A stretch of DNA of 64,000 bases from Streptomyces sp. T12 (GTDB lineage Bacteria > Actinomycetota > Actinomycetes > Streptomycetales > Streptomycetaceae), in the NCBI RefSeq assembly GCF_028736035.1, contig NZ_CP117866.1:2728001-2792000 (forward strand), given 5' to 3'. Below, in pieces: positions 7,985 through 16,137 of this stretch (its first letter is position 1; every line of letters begins with the position of its first letter). The notes under the pieces are model-generated. The model was given only the letters and a program-made list of their open reading frames with translations. It did no database searches and was not told the origin of the DNA. A program made the translations under genes and the position numbers.

Positions 7985-9328
7985 TCAGGACAGCCGCTTG
8001 AGAAGCACCGCAGAAGCCACCGGACGCGCTCCGGCCCTGGCCACCCCGTCGGCGACCTCCCGGTCGGTGGAGGCGACGATGACCGGACGGCCCGGCGGCT
8101 CGGCCCGCACCAGTTGGCGGATCAGCTCGTCGGCGGTCACGCCGGGCTTGGAGAACAGCACCCGCACGCCGCGCGGCGGCGCGAGCAGCACCGGCGCGGC
8201 CAGCTCGGCCCCGTCGAAGACACAGGTCACCTCGGCGCCGGTCTGTGCGGCGAGCTGCGAGAGCTGGCCGAGCAGCCGCAGGCGCTGCTTCTCCAGCGGC
8301 ATCTGGGGATAGCCGGTCTTGGTGACGTTGTAGCCGTCGACCACCAGATGGGCCTGCGGCAGCGCGAGGAGCTGGTCGAGGATCGCGGGGTCGTTCTCGG
8401 ACAACGCCCGCGCGGCGATGTCCTTCGGGGTCATTCGTCCCGGTTCGACCGCGTCCACGGTCTCGGCGGGCCGCACGGAGACCGGCGGCAACGCCAGCTC
8501 CCGGCGCAGCCCTTGGGCGGCGTCCAGCAGGGTGTCCAGGAGCAGCCGTACGCGCATGTCCTCGACGCTGCGCCCCTCGCGGGCCGCTCTGCGCGTCGCC
8601 TCCAGGGCGGCCTCGGCCTCCCCGAGCCGCGCCTTGAGCCGCCGGGTCTCGCTCTCGGCCGCGGAGACCTGGGCGTGGCCCTCGGCGCGCACGGTCTCGA
8701 TCTCGCCCTGGACCTTGCGCAGGGCGGCCTCGCCGCGCTTGACGTCACTGAGGGCCGACCGAAGCTTGCGGTGAAGCGATTCGGCTTCCTTCTTCGCCGC
8801 GTCCAGCTCGGTGCGCAGCCGCTCGGTCTCGGCCCGGGTGTGCTCACGGGCGTGGGCGAGCTCCTCGCGCAGCCGCTCCAGCTCGGCGCGGCTCTCCTCG
8901 TCGGCGCGCTCGGCGTCGGCCCGCTGGGCCTCCTCGCCGGCCGCGGTGACCAGCTTGACCCAACCGGTGGGCCGCAGAACATAGGCCGCGGCCGCCACGT
9001 CGAGCGGGTCCGCGGCCGGGGGCGCCGAGCCTGAGTCGAGGGCGCCGGAGAGCTCCGGCTGGGCCTCTCTGAACTTCTCCCCGATGCGCTGGCGGAACAG
9101 CGGATCGGTCTCCAGCGCCGCCGCCATCGCGTTGCCGGCGAACTTGGCCCGCCGGTTCGGCGCGAACCGGGCGTACTGCCGCAGCTGTGCGGGCAGTTCG
9201 CCGACGGTCAGCCCGCCGAACCCGTCGGACACGATCTGCACGACCTTGCGCCGCACTCCGTCGGGCAGCGGACGGTCGAGCACCTCAGCGGCGCCGTCGC
9301 CCGGCCCCCCGCCTTGTGTCTCCACCAT
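7985..9328 (-). CDS. NYN-domain RNA-binding/nuclease-like protein with coiled coil
   Basis: A 447-residue cytoplasmic protein with three parts. The N-terminal region (about 1-130) contains a basic RRAKFAGNAM segment. A long charged coiled coil runs from about residue 135 to 265. The C-terminal NYN/YacP-like domain contains AHLVVDGYNVTKTGYP, VTCVFDGAE and VIVASTDREVADG; these aspartates match the PIN/NYN metal-binding pattern of RNases. An RNA-processing role is inferred from the domain. It is followed by the two NlpC/P60 genes on the same strand but after a promoter-like gap. Confidence 0.8.
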   Translation of the reverse strand: MVETQGGGPGDGAAEVLDRPLPDGVRRKVVQIVSDGFGGLTVGELPAQLRQYARFAPNRRAKFAGNAMAAALETDPLFRQRIGEKFREAQPELSGALDSGSAPPAADPLDVAAAAYVLRPTGWVKLVTAAGEEAQRADAERADEESRAELERLREELAHAREHTRAETERLRTELDAAKKEAESLHRKLRSALSDVKRGEAALRKVQGEIETVRAEGHAQVSAAESETRRLKARLGEAEAALEATRRAAREGRSVEDMRVRLLLDTLLDAAQGLRRELALPPVSVRPAETVDAVEPGRMTPKDIAARALSENDPAILDQLLALPQAHLVVDGYNVTKTGYPQMPLEKQRLRLLGQLSQLAAQTGAEVTCVFDGAELAAPVLLAPPRGVRVLFSKPGVTADELIRQLVRAEPPGRPVIVASTDREVADGVARAGARPVASAVLLKRLS

Positions 9329-9365
9329 CCGTCACACCCCAATGCTGTGCGGGGCCCGCTCCCCC

Positions 9366-9605
9366 TCAGGAGCCGGCGCCCGGCCTGTCCACGAGTTCCA
9401 CCTTGTCCACGGCGTTGCACCAGCGGCAGCGCACCGACTCGATGGTCTCACTGAGCACCTCGCGCTCCTCGACCTTGGGCTCACCGGCCAGATCGAGGTG
9501 GACGTACTCCACGACCTTGGAAGAGCGCGTCACGTCGAAGCGCGTGAGGTTGCCGCAGAGGGTGCAGCGCCACCGCGTCGTGCCGGTCGGCAGGGGAACC
9601 GTCAT
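9366..9605 (-). CDS. Small zinc-ribbon protein, conserved hypothetical
   Basis: A 79-residue protein starting at the ATG at 9605, with an AGAAGGAAAG ribosome-binding region upstream. CTLCG near the N-terminus and CRWC near residue 60 form two Cys pairs about 40 residues apart, as in a zinc ribbon. No enzymatic motif is visible. Longer upstream readings run through the rhomboid gene on the other strand and are not genuine. It sits 38 bases upstream of the NYN gene in the same direction, so co-transcription is likely. Function unknown. Confidence 0.75.
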   Translation of the reverse strand: MTVPLPTGTTRWRCTLCGNLTRFDVTRSSKVVEYVHLDLAGEPKVEEREVLSETIESVRCRWCNAVDKVELVDRPGAGS

Positions 9606-9773
9606 CGTGACTGTGCTCTTTCCTTCTAGGCTTTCTATTGTCTGCGATACGCCCCGAGCTCCCCGGTGCGTGTGGCTCGTAACCCTACGGCCTGGCGGGT
9701 ACTCGCCGCTCGGCCGTCCACGGCGGCGAGGCGGTCTGTGCGCGTGCGTCCCGTTACGCCATGCTCTGTGTCC

Positions 9774-10550
9774 ATGATCAGCGACTGGAGCGTGGCGCGT
9801 TTCGGGGCTCGGTTCGGCAGAGTGGGCCGATCGGTCTTCCGGTCGTCGGCGCCGGTGACGTACGGGCTGATCGCCCTGTGCTGTCTGCTCTTCCTGATGG
9901 GCCCGGCGGCAGGGCTGAATCCGGCGTACGGCTCCGGCGACGGGCTGCTCGCCACGCAGCGGGCCTACTTCCACCGCTGGGGCGTGGTGCCCGCCGAGCT
10001 GTTCGAGGGCTCGCCCCGCGCCGCCCTCACCCCGGCCACGGCCCTCTTCGTGCACGGCAGCTGGGTGCATCTGCTCGGCAACATGCTCTTCCTCTACGTC
10101 TTCGGGGTGATGACCGAGGAACGGATGGGACGCGTCCAGTTCACCCTGTTCTACCTCGGCTGCGGCTACCTCGCCCTGCTGGGCTACGCGGCCGCCAACG
10201 ACGACTCCACCCAGTCCCTGGTCGGCGCGTCCGGGGCGATCTCGGCCGTCCTCGGCGCGTTCCTGTTCGTCTTCCCCGGCGCGCGGGTGACAAGCCTGCT
10301 GCCGTTTCTGCTCTTCCTGCCGCTGCGCTTCCCGGCGTGGGTCGTGCTGCCGTTCTGGGTGGCCCTGCAGTGGGTGGCGGCGGGGCGGGCGGACCAGGGG
10401 CCGGGCGTGGCCTATCTGGCGCACCTGGTGGGCTTCGGGCTGGGCTTCGGCTACGCGTGGGCGCGGTTCAGGCCTGCGACTGCTGTGTCTTCCCGGGGGC
10501 CAACCCCCGGACCCCCGGCAGAACAACCAGGCCAGTTGGACCACGAGTAG
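9774..10550 (+). CDS. Rhomboid family intramembrane serine protease
   Basis: A 258-residue protein with about six membrane segments. HGSWVHLLGNMLFLYVFG is the rhomboid TM2 signature, GASGAISAVLG carries the catalytic Ser (GxSG), and AHLVGFGLGFG supplies the catalytic His. Rhomboids cut membrane proteins within the bilayer. The ATG at 9774 is chosen; a GTG at 9768 is an alternative two codons upstream. The last 25 or so codons are low-complexity and are encoded by part of an intergenic-type repeat (10495-10518), so the tail is probably not conserved. Confidence 0.87.
   Translation: MISDWSVARFGARFGRVGRSVFRSSAPVTYGLIALCCLLFLMGPAAGLNPAYGSGDGLLATQRAYFHRWGVVPAELFEGSPRAALTPATALFVHGSWVHLLGNMLFLYVFGVMTEERMGRVQFTLFYLGCGYLALLGYAAANDDSTQSLVGASGAISAVLGAFLFVFPGARVTSLLPFLLFLPLRFPAWVVLPFWVALQWVAAGRADQGPGVAYLAHLVGFGLGFGYAWARFRPATAVSSRGPTPGPPAEQPGQLDHE
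10495..10518 (+). repeat. Family-2-like repeat fragment in the rhomboid 3' end
   Basis: GGGGGCCAACCCCCGGACCC resembles the start of the family-2 repeat at 43026 (GGGGGCTGCCGCCCCCAGAC). It encodes part of the low-complexity rhomboid tail. Confidence 0.5.
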
Positions 10551-10592
10551 GGTGAGAGCCCCAGCAATGGCCTCCGAGGGAGAGAACCAGCC

Positions 10593-10874
10593 GTGATCAC
10601 CGCGATCGTCCTCATCAAGACCAGCGTGGACCGGATTCCCGAGATCGCGGAGCGGATCGCTTCGCTGGAGAGCGTCACCGAGGTCTTCTCGGTCACCGGT
10701 ACGTACGACCTGATCGCCATGGTCCGGGTGAAGCAGCACGAGGATCTCGCCGAGGTCATCCCGGGCCGGATCAGCAAGATCCCCGGCGTGGAGGGGACGG
10801 ACACGCACGTGGCGTTCCGGACGTACTCGCAGCACGACATCGAGGCCGCGTTCGCCATCGGCCTGGACAGCTGA
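10593..10874 (+). CDS. Stand-alone Lrp/AsnC ligand-binding (RAM) domain protein
   Basis: A 93-residue protein starting GTG at 10593. It is a single alpha-beta RAM/ACT-like domain with VTGTYDLIAMVRVKQHEDLAE, matching the C-terminal effector-binding half of Lrp/AsnC regulators, and there is no helix-turn-helix. Such stand-alone proteins assemble into rings and bind amino acids or partner with full-length regulators. It follows the rhomboid gene by 42 bases in the same direction. The ligand cannot be told from the sequence. Confidence 0.85.
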   Translation: MITAIVLIKTSVDRIPEIAERIASLESVTEVFSVTGTYDLIAMVRVKQHEDLAEVIPGRISKIPGVEGTDTHVAFRTYSQHDIEAAFAIGLDS

Positions 10875-10899
10875 CACCTGCGGCCCAAGATGAAGAGTT

Positions 10900-10921
10900 C
10901 TTCATCCTGGGCTCATCCTCG
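10900..10921. promoter_or_regulatory. 11-bp direct repeat, site A, upstream of the two-component operon
   Basis: CTTCATCCTGG-GCTCATCCTCG forms two adjoining 11-bp units about 30 bases before the secreted peptide gene. An almost identical pair is at 13352. The units resemble the Streptomyces PHO box (GTTCAYY type) and other OmpR-family operators. Autoregulation by the adjacent response regulator is inferred. Confidence 0.55.
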
Positions 10922-10951
10922 GCACCCGTTGCCGGGGGCAGGCTCGATGGC

Positions 10952-11245
10952 ATGGTCTTCTCGCACCGGATCGCGGCCCTGGCCGCCGTAGTGGCGATTC
11001 CGCTCGGTATCGCCGCGACGAGCTTCGCCCTCACCGACACCCCGGAGTCCCCCAAGGTCCCGGCCAAGGTGGAACTGGACAGCGGCTCCCCCACCCCGAC
11101 GCCCACCCGGCCCACAGCGACGCCGAGCGACGAGGTCGTCTCCCGGCCTCCGGTGACCGACAGCCCCGCGAGTGACGACGATGACGACGCCCCCGACCGG
11201 GAGACCTCGGACGACGACCGCGGCGAGCTCGGGGACGACGGCTGA
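10952..11245 (+). CDS. Small secreted acidic protein of a two-component operon
   Basis: A 97-residue protein. It has a signal-peptide-like N-terminus (MVFSHRIAALAAVVAIPLGI) with likely cleavage near SFA-LTD, then a disordered Pro/Thr/Ser stretch and a very acidic C-terminus with DDDDD and SDDDRGE. No known domain is visible. The sensor kinase begins 5 bases after its stop, so the two are co-transcribed. An extracellular accessory or metal-binding role for the sensor is possible; this is inference from position and charge only. Confidence 0.7.
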   Translation: MVFSHRIAALAAVVAIPLGIAATSFALTDTPESPKVPAKVELDSGSPTPTPTRPTATPSDEVVSRPPVTDSPASDDDDDAPDRETSDDDRGELGDDG

Positions 11246-11249
11246 CCCC

Positions 11250-12668
11250 GTGCGCCGACGGATCTCCGCCAGGGTCCGCATCCTGCTCTGGCTGCTGTTC
11301 GTCATGGCCGTCGGGCTCGTGTCGGTGGCGACGACCACGCGCTCGATCCTGCTGCGGGACGTCGACCACCGGGTGAACGGGCTGCTGGCGCAGGAGGCGG
11401 GCGAGTTCGCCAACTTCGAGGAGCGGGGCGTCGACCCCGAGACCGGCCGCCCGTTCACCGACCCGTCGCGGCTGCTGGTCGAGTTCCTGGTACGGCAGTA
11501 CGCCGACCCGGACGAGGAGCTGATCGGCCTGGTGGGCCGGGCGGGCACGTCCCCGGCTCAGTTCCGCCAGCCGCGCGACATCCCCGTCCCCGTTCCCCTG
11601 CACGAGGACGCCGACGCCCGCCGCCGCATCTTCGACTCCCCCGACTCCACGGGCACGCTGCACCGGGCGTCCGGCGAGGTCCGCTGGGCCAAGGTCACGG
11701 TCGCCCGGGCCGGCGGCGAGGCGGAGGCCGCGTTCGTCGTCGCCTTCCACCCCGGGCGCGAACAGGCGGCGGTGAACGAGGAGTTCCGTATCCTGCTCGC
11801 CATCTCCGGAGTCGCCCTGCTGATGACGACCGGCATCGGCTGGGCGGTCGCGGGACGGATCCTCAAGCCCGTACGGCTGGTGCGCACCGCGGCGGCGCAG
11901 CTCACCGAGCAGGACCTCACCCGCCGTATCCCGGTGCACGGGCGCGACGACATCGCCGCGCTCGCGGAGACCTTCAACGCCATGCTCGACCGGCTGGAGC
12001 GCGCCTTCGCTGCCCAGCGCGAGTTCGTCGACGACGCCGGCCACGAGCTGCGCACGCCGATCACCATCGTGCGCGGGCATCTGGAGCTCATGGGCGACGA
12101 CCCGGTGGAGCGCGAGGAGACGATACGGCTGGTCACCGACGAGCTGGACCGGATGAGCCGCATCGTCGAGGACCTGCTGCTGCTCGCCAAGGCCGAGCGC
12201 CCCGACTTCGTCACCCCGGAGCCGGTCCAGCTCGCCGAACTCACCGCCGACGTCTACGTCAAGGCCCGCACCCTCGGCGAACGGGACTGGCAGCTCGCCG
12301 AAGTCGCCGACGTCGAGGCCGAGCTGGACCCGCAGCGGATCACGCAGGCGATGGTCCAGCTCGCCCAGAACGCCGTGCAGCACACCGCGCCCGGCCAGAG
12401 CGTCCGGATCGGCTCCCGCGCCGACGGGCCGGGCGTCGAGCTGTACGTCGCCGACTCCGGGTGCGGCGTGCAGCCGCAGGACGGCGAGGTGATCTTCGAA
12501 CGGTTCCGGCGCGGTACGTCCCGGCGCGGCGGCCGGGGCTCCGGAGCCGGGCTCGGCCTCTCGATCGTCCGGGCGATCGCGGAGGCGCACGGCGGCCGGG
12601 TGCGCCTGCGCGACACGGAGGGCGGCGGCGCCACCTTCGTACTGGCACTGGGAGAGGGACAGACGTGA
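11250..12668 (+). CDS. Sensor histidine kinase (HAMP, HisKA, HATPase)
   Basis: A 472-residue membrane kinase with a GTG start at 11250, 5 bases after the preceding stop. TM1 (ILLWLLFVMAVGLVSVA) is followed by an extracytoplasmic loop of about 150 residues, TM2 (ILLAISGVALLMTTGIGWAV) and a HAMP domain (LTEQDLTRRIPVHGRDDIA). The H-box is FVDDAGHELRTPI with the phospho-accepting His, the N-box QLAQNAVQHT, and the G-boxes VADSGCGV and GSGAGLGLSIV. It overlaps the response regulator gene by 4 bases, so the two form a cognate pair. The signal is unknown. Confidence 0.92.
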   Translation: MRRRISARVRILLWLLFVMAVGLVSVATTTRSILLRDVDHRVNGLLAQEAGEFANFEERGVDPETGRPFTDPSRLLVEFLVRQYADPDEELIGLVGRAGTSPAQFRQPRDIPVPVPLHEDADARRRIFDSPDSTGTLHRASGEVRWAKVTVARAGGEAEAAFVVAFHPGREQAAVNEEFRILLAISGVALLMTTGIGWAVAGRILKPVRLVRTAAAQLTEQDLTRRIPVHGRDDIAALAETFNAMLDRLERAFAAQREFVDDAGHELRTPITIVRGHLELMGDDPVEREETIRLVTDELDRMSRIVEDLLLLAKAERPDFVTPEPVQLAELTADVYVKARTLGERDWQLAEVADVEAELDPQRITQAMVQLAQNAVQHTAPGQSVRIGSRADGPGVELYVADSGCGVQPQDGEVIFERFRRGTSRRGGRGSGAGLGLSIVRAIAEAHGGRVRLRDTEGGGATFVLALGEGQT

Positions 12669-13327
12669 ACCGCATTCTGATCGTCGAGGACGAGGACAGG
12701 ATCGCCTCCTTCGTCGAGAAGGGCCTGCGCTCCAACGGCTTCACCACGACCGTCGTCGGCGACGGCGACGCCGCCTACGAGTACGCGTTGACCGGCGGTT
12801 TCGACCTCGTGGTCCTGGACATCGGCCTGCCCGGCCGGGACGGCTTCACGGTGCTGCGGGAACTGCGCGAGGCCCGGGTGACGGTCCCGGTGATCGTGCT
12901 GACCGCCCGGGACTCCGTACGCGACACGGTGGCCGGTCTGGAGGGCGGCGCCGACGACTGGATGACCAAGCCGTTCCGCTTCGAGGAACTGCTCGCCCGG
13001 GTGCGCCTGCGGCTGCGTACGGCGGCCCGGGCGCCCGAGGTGACGGTGCTGCGGTCGGGCTCACTGACCCTGGACCTGCGCACCCGGCGGGCGCGGGCCG
13101 GGGAGCGGACGGTGGACCTGACGGCCCGTGAGTTCGTGCTGCTGGACCTGTTCCTGAGGCATCCGGGGCAGGTACTGTCCCGCGAGCAGATCCTGTCCCA
13201 CGTGTGGGGCTACGACTTCGACCCGGGCTCCAACATCGTGGACGTGTATGTGCGGGCGCTGCGCAAGAAGCTGGGGGCCGAACGGGTCGAGACAGTGCGC
13301 GGGGTGGGGTACCGCCTGTCCGTCTGA
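12665..13327 (+). CDS. OmpR/PhoB family response regulator
   Basis: A 220-residue regulator with a GTG start overlapping the kinase stop (GTGA). The receiver domain has the acidic pair E8-D9, phospho-acceptor D52 in VVLDIGLPG, and the conserved TK/KP region ILTARD...TKPF. The C-terminal winged helix ends with IVDVYVRALRKKLG and VRGVGYRL, the usual OmpR DNA-binding signature. Direct repeats with 11-bp spacing before the operon and before the downstream transporter are its plausible sites. Confidence 0.93.
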   Translation: MNRILIVEDEDRIASFVEKGLRSNGFTTTVVGDGDAAYEYALTGGFDLVVLDIGLPGRDGFTVLRELREARVTVPVIVLTARDSVRDTVAGLEGGADDWMTKPFRFEELLARVRLRLRTAARAPEVTVLRSGSLTLDLRTRRARAGERTVDLTAREFVLLDLFLRHPGQVLSREQILSHVWGYDFDPGSNIVDVYVRALRKKLGAERVETVRGVGYRLSV

Positions 13328-13351
13328 AGTCTCCGGTCCGCGTGAAGTCTC

Positions 13352-13384
13352 CTTCATCTACGGCTCATCGAGGGCTCACGGCCC
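13352..13384. promoter_or_regulatory. 11-bp direct repeats, site B, upstream of the DASS transporter
   Basis: CTTCATCTACG, GCTCATCGAGG and GCTCACGGCCC run with 11-bp phase between the regulator stop and the transporter start. The first two units closely match site A at 10900. This suggests the regulator controls the transporter as well as its own operon (inference). Confidence 0.55.
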
Positions 13385-13402
13385 GGGTGAACCCTCGATG
13401 AC

Positions 13403-14818
13403 GTGACCCTGAGCCTCCGTCTGAGCGCCGCCCTGTGCGTGACCCTCTCCCTGTGCGCGCTGCTCGCCGTCCCCGGCAACTTCCCCGGACTGGGCGCCGA
13501 CGCCCGCCTCACCCTCGCCGTGTTCGCCCTGGCGACCTGCGCCTGGATCGCCACGCCGGTCGACGACACGTACATCGCGCTGGGCGCGGGGCTCGCGCTG
13601 ACGGTGACCGGGGTGATCAGCAGCGACACGCTCTTCGGCACCCTCGGCGACTCCACGGTGTGGCTGCTGATCTGCGCATTCGTGCTGGCGGCCGCGGTGA
13701 CCCGGACGGGGCTGGCGGGGCGGGCGGCGGCGTTCCTGGTCGGCGGGGCGCGGACCGTACGGCAGCTGGTGCACCTGACCACGGCCGCCCTGGTCGTCAC
13801 GGCGTTCGCGGTGCCGGCCACCTCGGGCCGGGCCGCCCTGGCGCTGCCGGTGTTCCTGGCCCTGGCCAAGGCGCTCGCCGACCGCAGGCGCCTGGTCGTG
13901 ATGCTGGCCCTGCTGTTCCCGACCGTGATCCTGCTGTCGGCGGTGGCGACCCTGATCGGGGCGGGCGCCCATCTGATCACCGTGTCGGTGCTGTGGCAGG
14001 CCACCGGCGACCGGATCGGCTTCACCGAGTGGCTGCTGCTCGGTCTGCCGCTGGCCGTGGCGTCGTCCCACCTGGCCGCCGAGGCCGTACTCCTGACGAC
14101 CACGGGGCGCGCGGACCGCAAAGGCCCCGTGCACATCACCGCCGAGCAGATCCAGGAGCACAGCGACCACCCGGTCACCGGCCCCTGGTCACAGGCCGAG
14201 AAGCGGTGCGCGCTGCTGCTCGGCACGGTCGTGCTGCTGTGGTGCAGCGAGCCGCTGCACCGGGTGCCGCCCGCGGTCGTCGCGCTGATCGGCGCGGTGG
14301 TGGCGGCCTCGCCGGCCCTCGGCACCGTGCACCTGAAGGACGCGCTGAAGACGGTGCCGTGGTCGCTGCTGCTGTTCATGGCGGCGACGATGGCGATGGG
14401 CGTCGCGCTCGCCGACTCGGGAGCGGCGAAGTGGCTGGTGGACGGGCTGCCCGGTGGAGTCAGCCCGGTGGTGTTCCTGATCGTCGTGATCGCGATCAGT
14501 ACGGCGGCCCACCTGGTACTTCAGTCCCGCTCGGCCCGTTCGTCGGTGCTGGTGCCGCTGGTGGTCGCGGCGGCGGTGGGGGCTGGGGTGAATCCGGTCG
14601 CGGCGGCGCTCGCGTCCACTGCGGCGGCCGGTTTCTGCCATACGCTTCCGGCTTCCGCCAAGCCGGTGACGCTCTTCTCCGACATCCCGGGGACGCCCAC
14701 CTACACCCCGCGTGACCTGCTGCGTCTGTCCGCCGTCCTGGCCCCGCTGACGGCTGCACTCGTCCTGCTGTTCGTCGTCGCGGTGTGGCCGCTGCTCGGC
14801 GTGCCCGTGACCCGATGA
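13403..14818 (+). CDS. DASS/SLC13-type anion transporter
   Basis: A 471-residue integral membrane protein with about twelve segments, starting at the GTG at 13403. The pattern of the divalent anion:Na+ symporter family is visible: TVWLLICAFVLAAAVTRTGLAGR near the N-terminus, and a C-terminal half with SRSARSSVLVPLVVAAAVGAG and PASAKPVTLFSDIPG. The family carries dicarboxylates, sulfate, phosphate or tricarboxylates. Substrate is not decidable here. A regulator-type direct repeat upstream links it to the two-component system just before it. Confidence 0.75.
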   Translation: MTLSLRLSAALCVTLSLCALLAVPGNFPGLGADARLTLAVFALATCAWIATPVDDTYIALGAGLALTVTGVISSDTLFGTLGDSTVWLLICAFVLAAAVTRTGLAGRAAAFLVGGARTVRQLVHLTTAALVVTAFAVPATSGRAALALPVFLALAKALADRRRLVVMLALLFPTVILLSAVATLIGAGAHLITVSVLWQATGDRIGFTEWLLLGLPLAVASSHLAAEAVLLTTTGRADRKGPVHITAEQIQEHSDHPVTGPWSQAEKRCALLLGTVVLLWCSEPLHRVPPAVVALIGAVVAASPALGTVHLKDALKTVPWSLLLFMAATMAMGVALADSGAAKWLVDGLPGGVSPVVFLIVVIAISTAAHLVLQSRSARSSVLVPLVVAAAVGAGVNPVAAALASTAAAGFCHTLPASAKPVTLFSDIPGTPTYTPRDLLRLSAVLAPLTAALVLLFVVAVWPLLGVPVTR

Positions 14819-14845
14819 CAGTGCCTCGATACGCCGTCGAACGTC

Positions 14846-14925
14846 GGCTGCGCCGTTGTGGCTGGTCGCGCCCACGCGGCGGAGCCGCATATGTCACAGC
14901 CCCGCGCCCCTTTGAGGGCGTTGCC
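14846..14925 (+). repeat. Dispersed intergenic repeat, family 1, copy 1
   Basis: A segment of about 80 bases with the core GTGGCTGGTCGCGCCC, an internal GCGGC-GGA-GCCGC hairpin and CAGCCCCGCGCCCCT. Near-identical copies lie at 28520 and 58030, all in intergenic positions and in the same orientation. This copy lies directly before the glycerate kinase ribosome-binding site. Confidence 0.85.
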
Positions 14926-14952
14926 GAACCCCAGACGTGTATAGGAGACCCC

Positions 14953-16137
14953 ATGCTGACCCGCGTCGTCGTAGCCCCCAGTGGCTTCAAGGAGTCGCTG
15001 TCCGCCCAAGCCGCCGCCGAAGCCATTGCCGACGGGGTGCGGCGGGTGCTGCCGGAGGCCCTGATCGACCTGATCCCGCTGGTGGACGGCGGGGAGGGCA
15101 CGGCCGCCACGCTGGCCGCCGCGACCGGTGGACGGCTCGTCGCGCTGCCCGCGACCGGCCCCGTCGGCGAACCGATCGGCACGCACTTCGCGTTGCTCGG
15201 CTCCCAGGACACAGCGGTCGTCGAGATGGCGGCGGTCGCGGGGCTCTCCCTCGTCCCCCGCACCCTGCGCGACCCGGGCGCCACGACGACGTACGGCGTC
15301 GGCGAGCTGATCCGCGCCGCGCTCGACACCGGCGTACGGCGCGTCCTGATCGGCTGCGGCGACTCGGGGACGTCCGACGGGGGCGCCGGCGCGCTGCAGG
15401 CCCTCGGCGCCCGACTGCTGGACGCCGACGGCTTCGAACTCCCCCGTGGTGGACGTGAGTTGACGCGGCTCGCCCGGATCGACCCGTCCGGCCTGGACCC
15501 ACGCCTGCGGGATGTCGAGCTGCTCGTCGCCTGCAACCCGTACAACGTGCTGTGCGGCGAGCGCGGCGTGGCCCGCGTCTTCGGCCCGCAGAAGGGGGCG
15601 ACGCCCGCACAGGTCGAGCATCTGTCGGCGGGCCTGGAGAACTGGGCGTACGTCCTCACCCGCGACCTGGGGGCCGTGGGCACCGACCTGCACCACGGCC
15701 CCGGCACCGGCGCGTCCGGCGGCCTGGGCGCGGGCCTCGCCGCGCTGGGCGCCCGCCTGCTCCCCCGCTTCGACGTGCTCCTGGACCACCTCGACCTGGA
15801 CGCCCGCCTCGCCCGCGCCGACCTGGTCGTGACCGCCGAGGGCGCCCTGGACCACCAGACGCCCCGCGGTAAGGTCCCGGCCGAGGTGGCCCGCCGGGCC
15901 AAGGTGTCCGGCCGCCCGGTGCTCGCGCTGGCGGGCACCCTCGGCGAGGGCGCGCCCGACGTGCCCGGCGTGGACGCGTTCAGCGGGATCCTGCCGGCGC
16001 CGATGGCCCTGGCGGAGGCCCTCGTCCGGGCCTCCGAACTCCTCACGGACGCCACCGAACGCGCCCTGCGGATGATCCTGCTGGGCGCCCGGCTACCGGC
16101 TCACGCGGAGGTGTCCGGCACGCAACGCCCGTCCTGA
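14953..16137 (+). CDS. Glycerate kinase (GlxK/GckA family)
   Basis: A 394-residue kinase with the ATG at 14953 after ATAGGAGACCC. The N-terminus VVVAPSGFKESLSA and the motifs LVDGGEGTAATLA, GCGDSGTSDGGAGALQALG, FGPQKGA, GTGASGGLGAGL and VVTAEGALDHQT are all typical of the family. It phosphorylates glycerate, feeding glycolysis from serine or glyoxylate routes. A family-1 repeat precedes it. Its last 37 bases overlap the convergent desulfurase-like gene. Confidence 0.92.
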   Translation: MLTRVVVAPSGFKESLSAQAAAEAIADGVRRVLPEALIDLIPLVDGGEGTAATLAAATGGRLVALPATGPVGEPIGTHFALLGSQDTAVVEMAAVAGLSLVPRTLRDPGATTTYGVGELIRAALDTGVRRVLIGCGDSGTSDGGAGALQALGARLLDADGFELPRGGRELTRLARIDPSGLDPRLRDVELLVACNPYNVLCGERGVARVFGPQKGATPAQVEHLSAGLENWAYVLTRDLGAVGTDLHHGPGTGASGGLGAGLAALGARLLPRFDVLLDHLDLDARLARADLVVTAEGALDHQTPRGKVPAEVARRAKVSGRPVLALAGTLGEGAPDVPGVDAFSGILPAPMALAEALVRASELLTDATERALRMILLGARLPAHAEVSGTQRPS

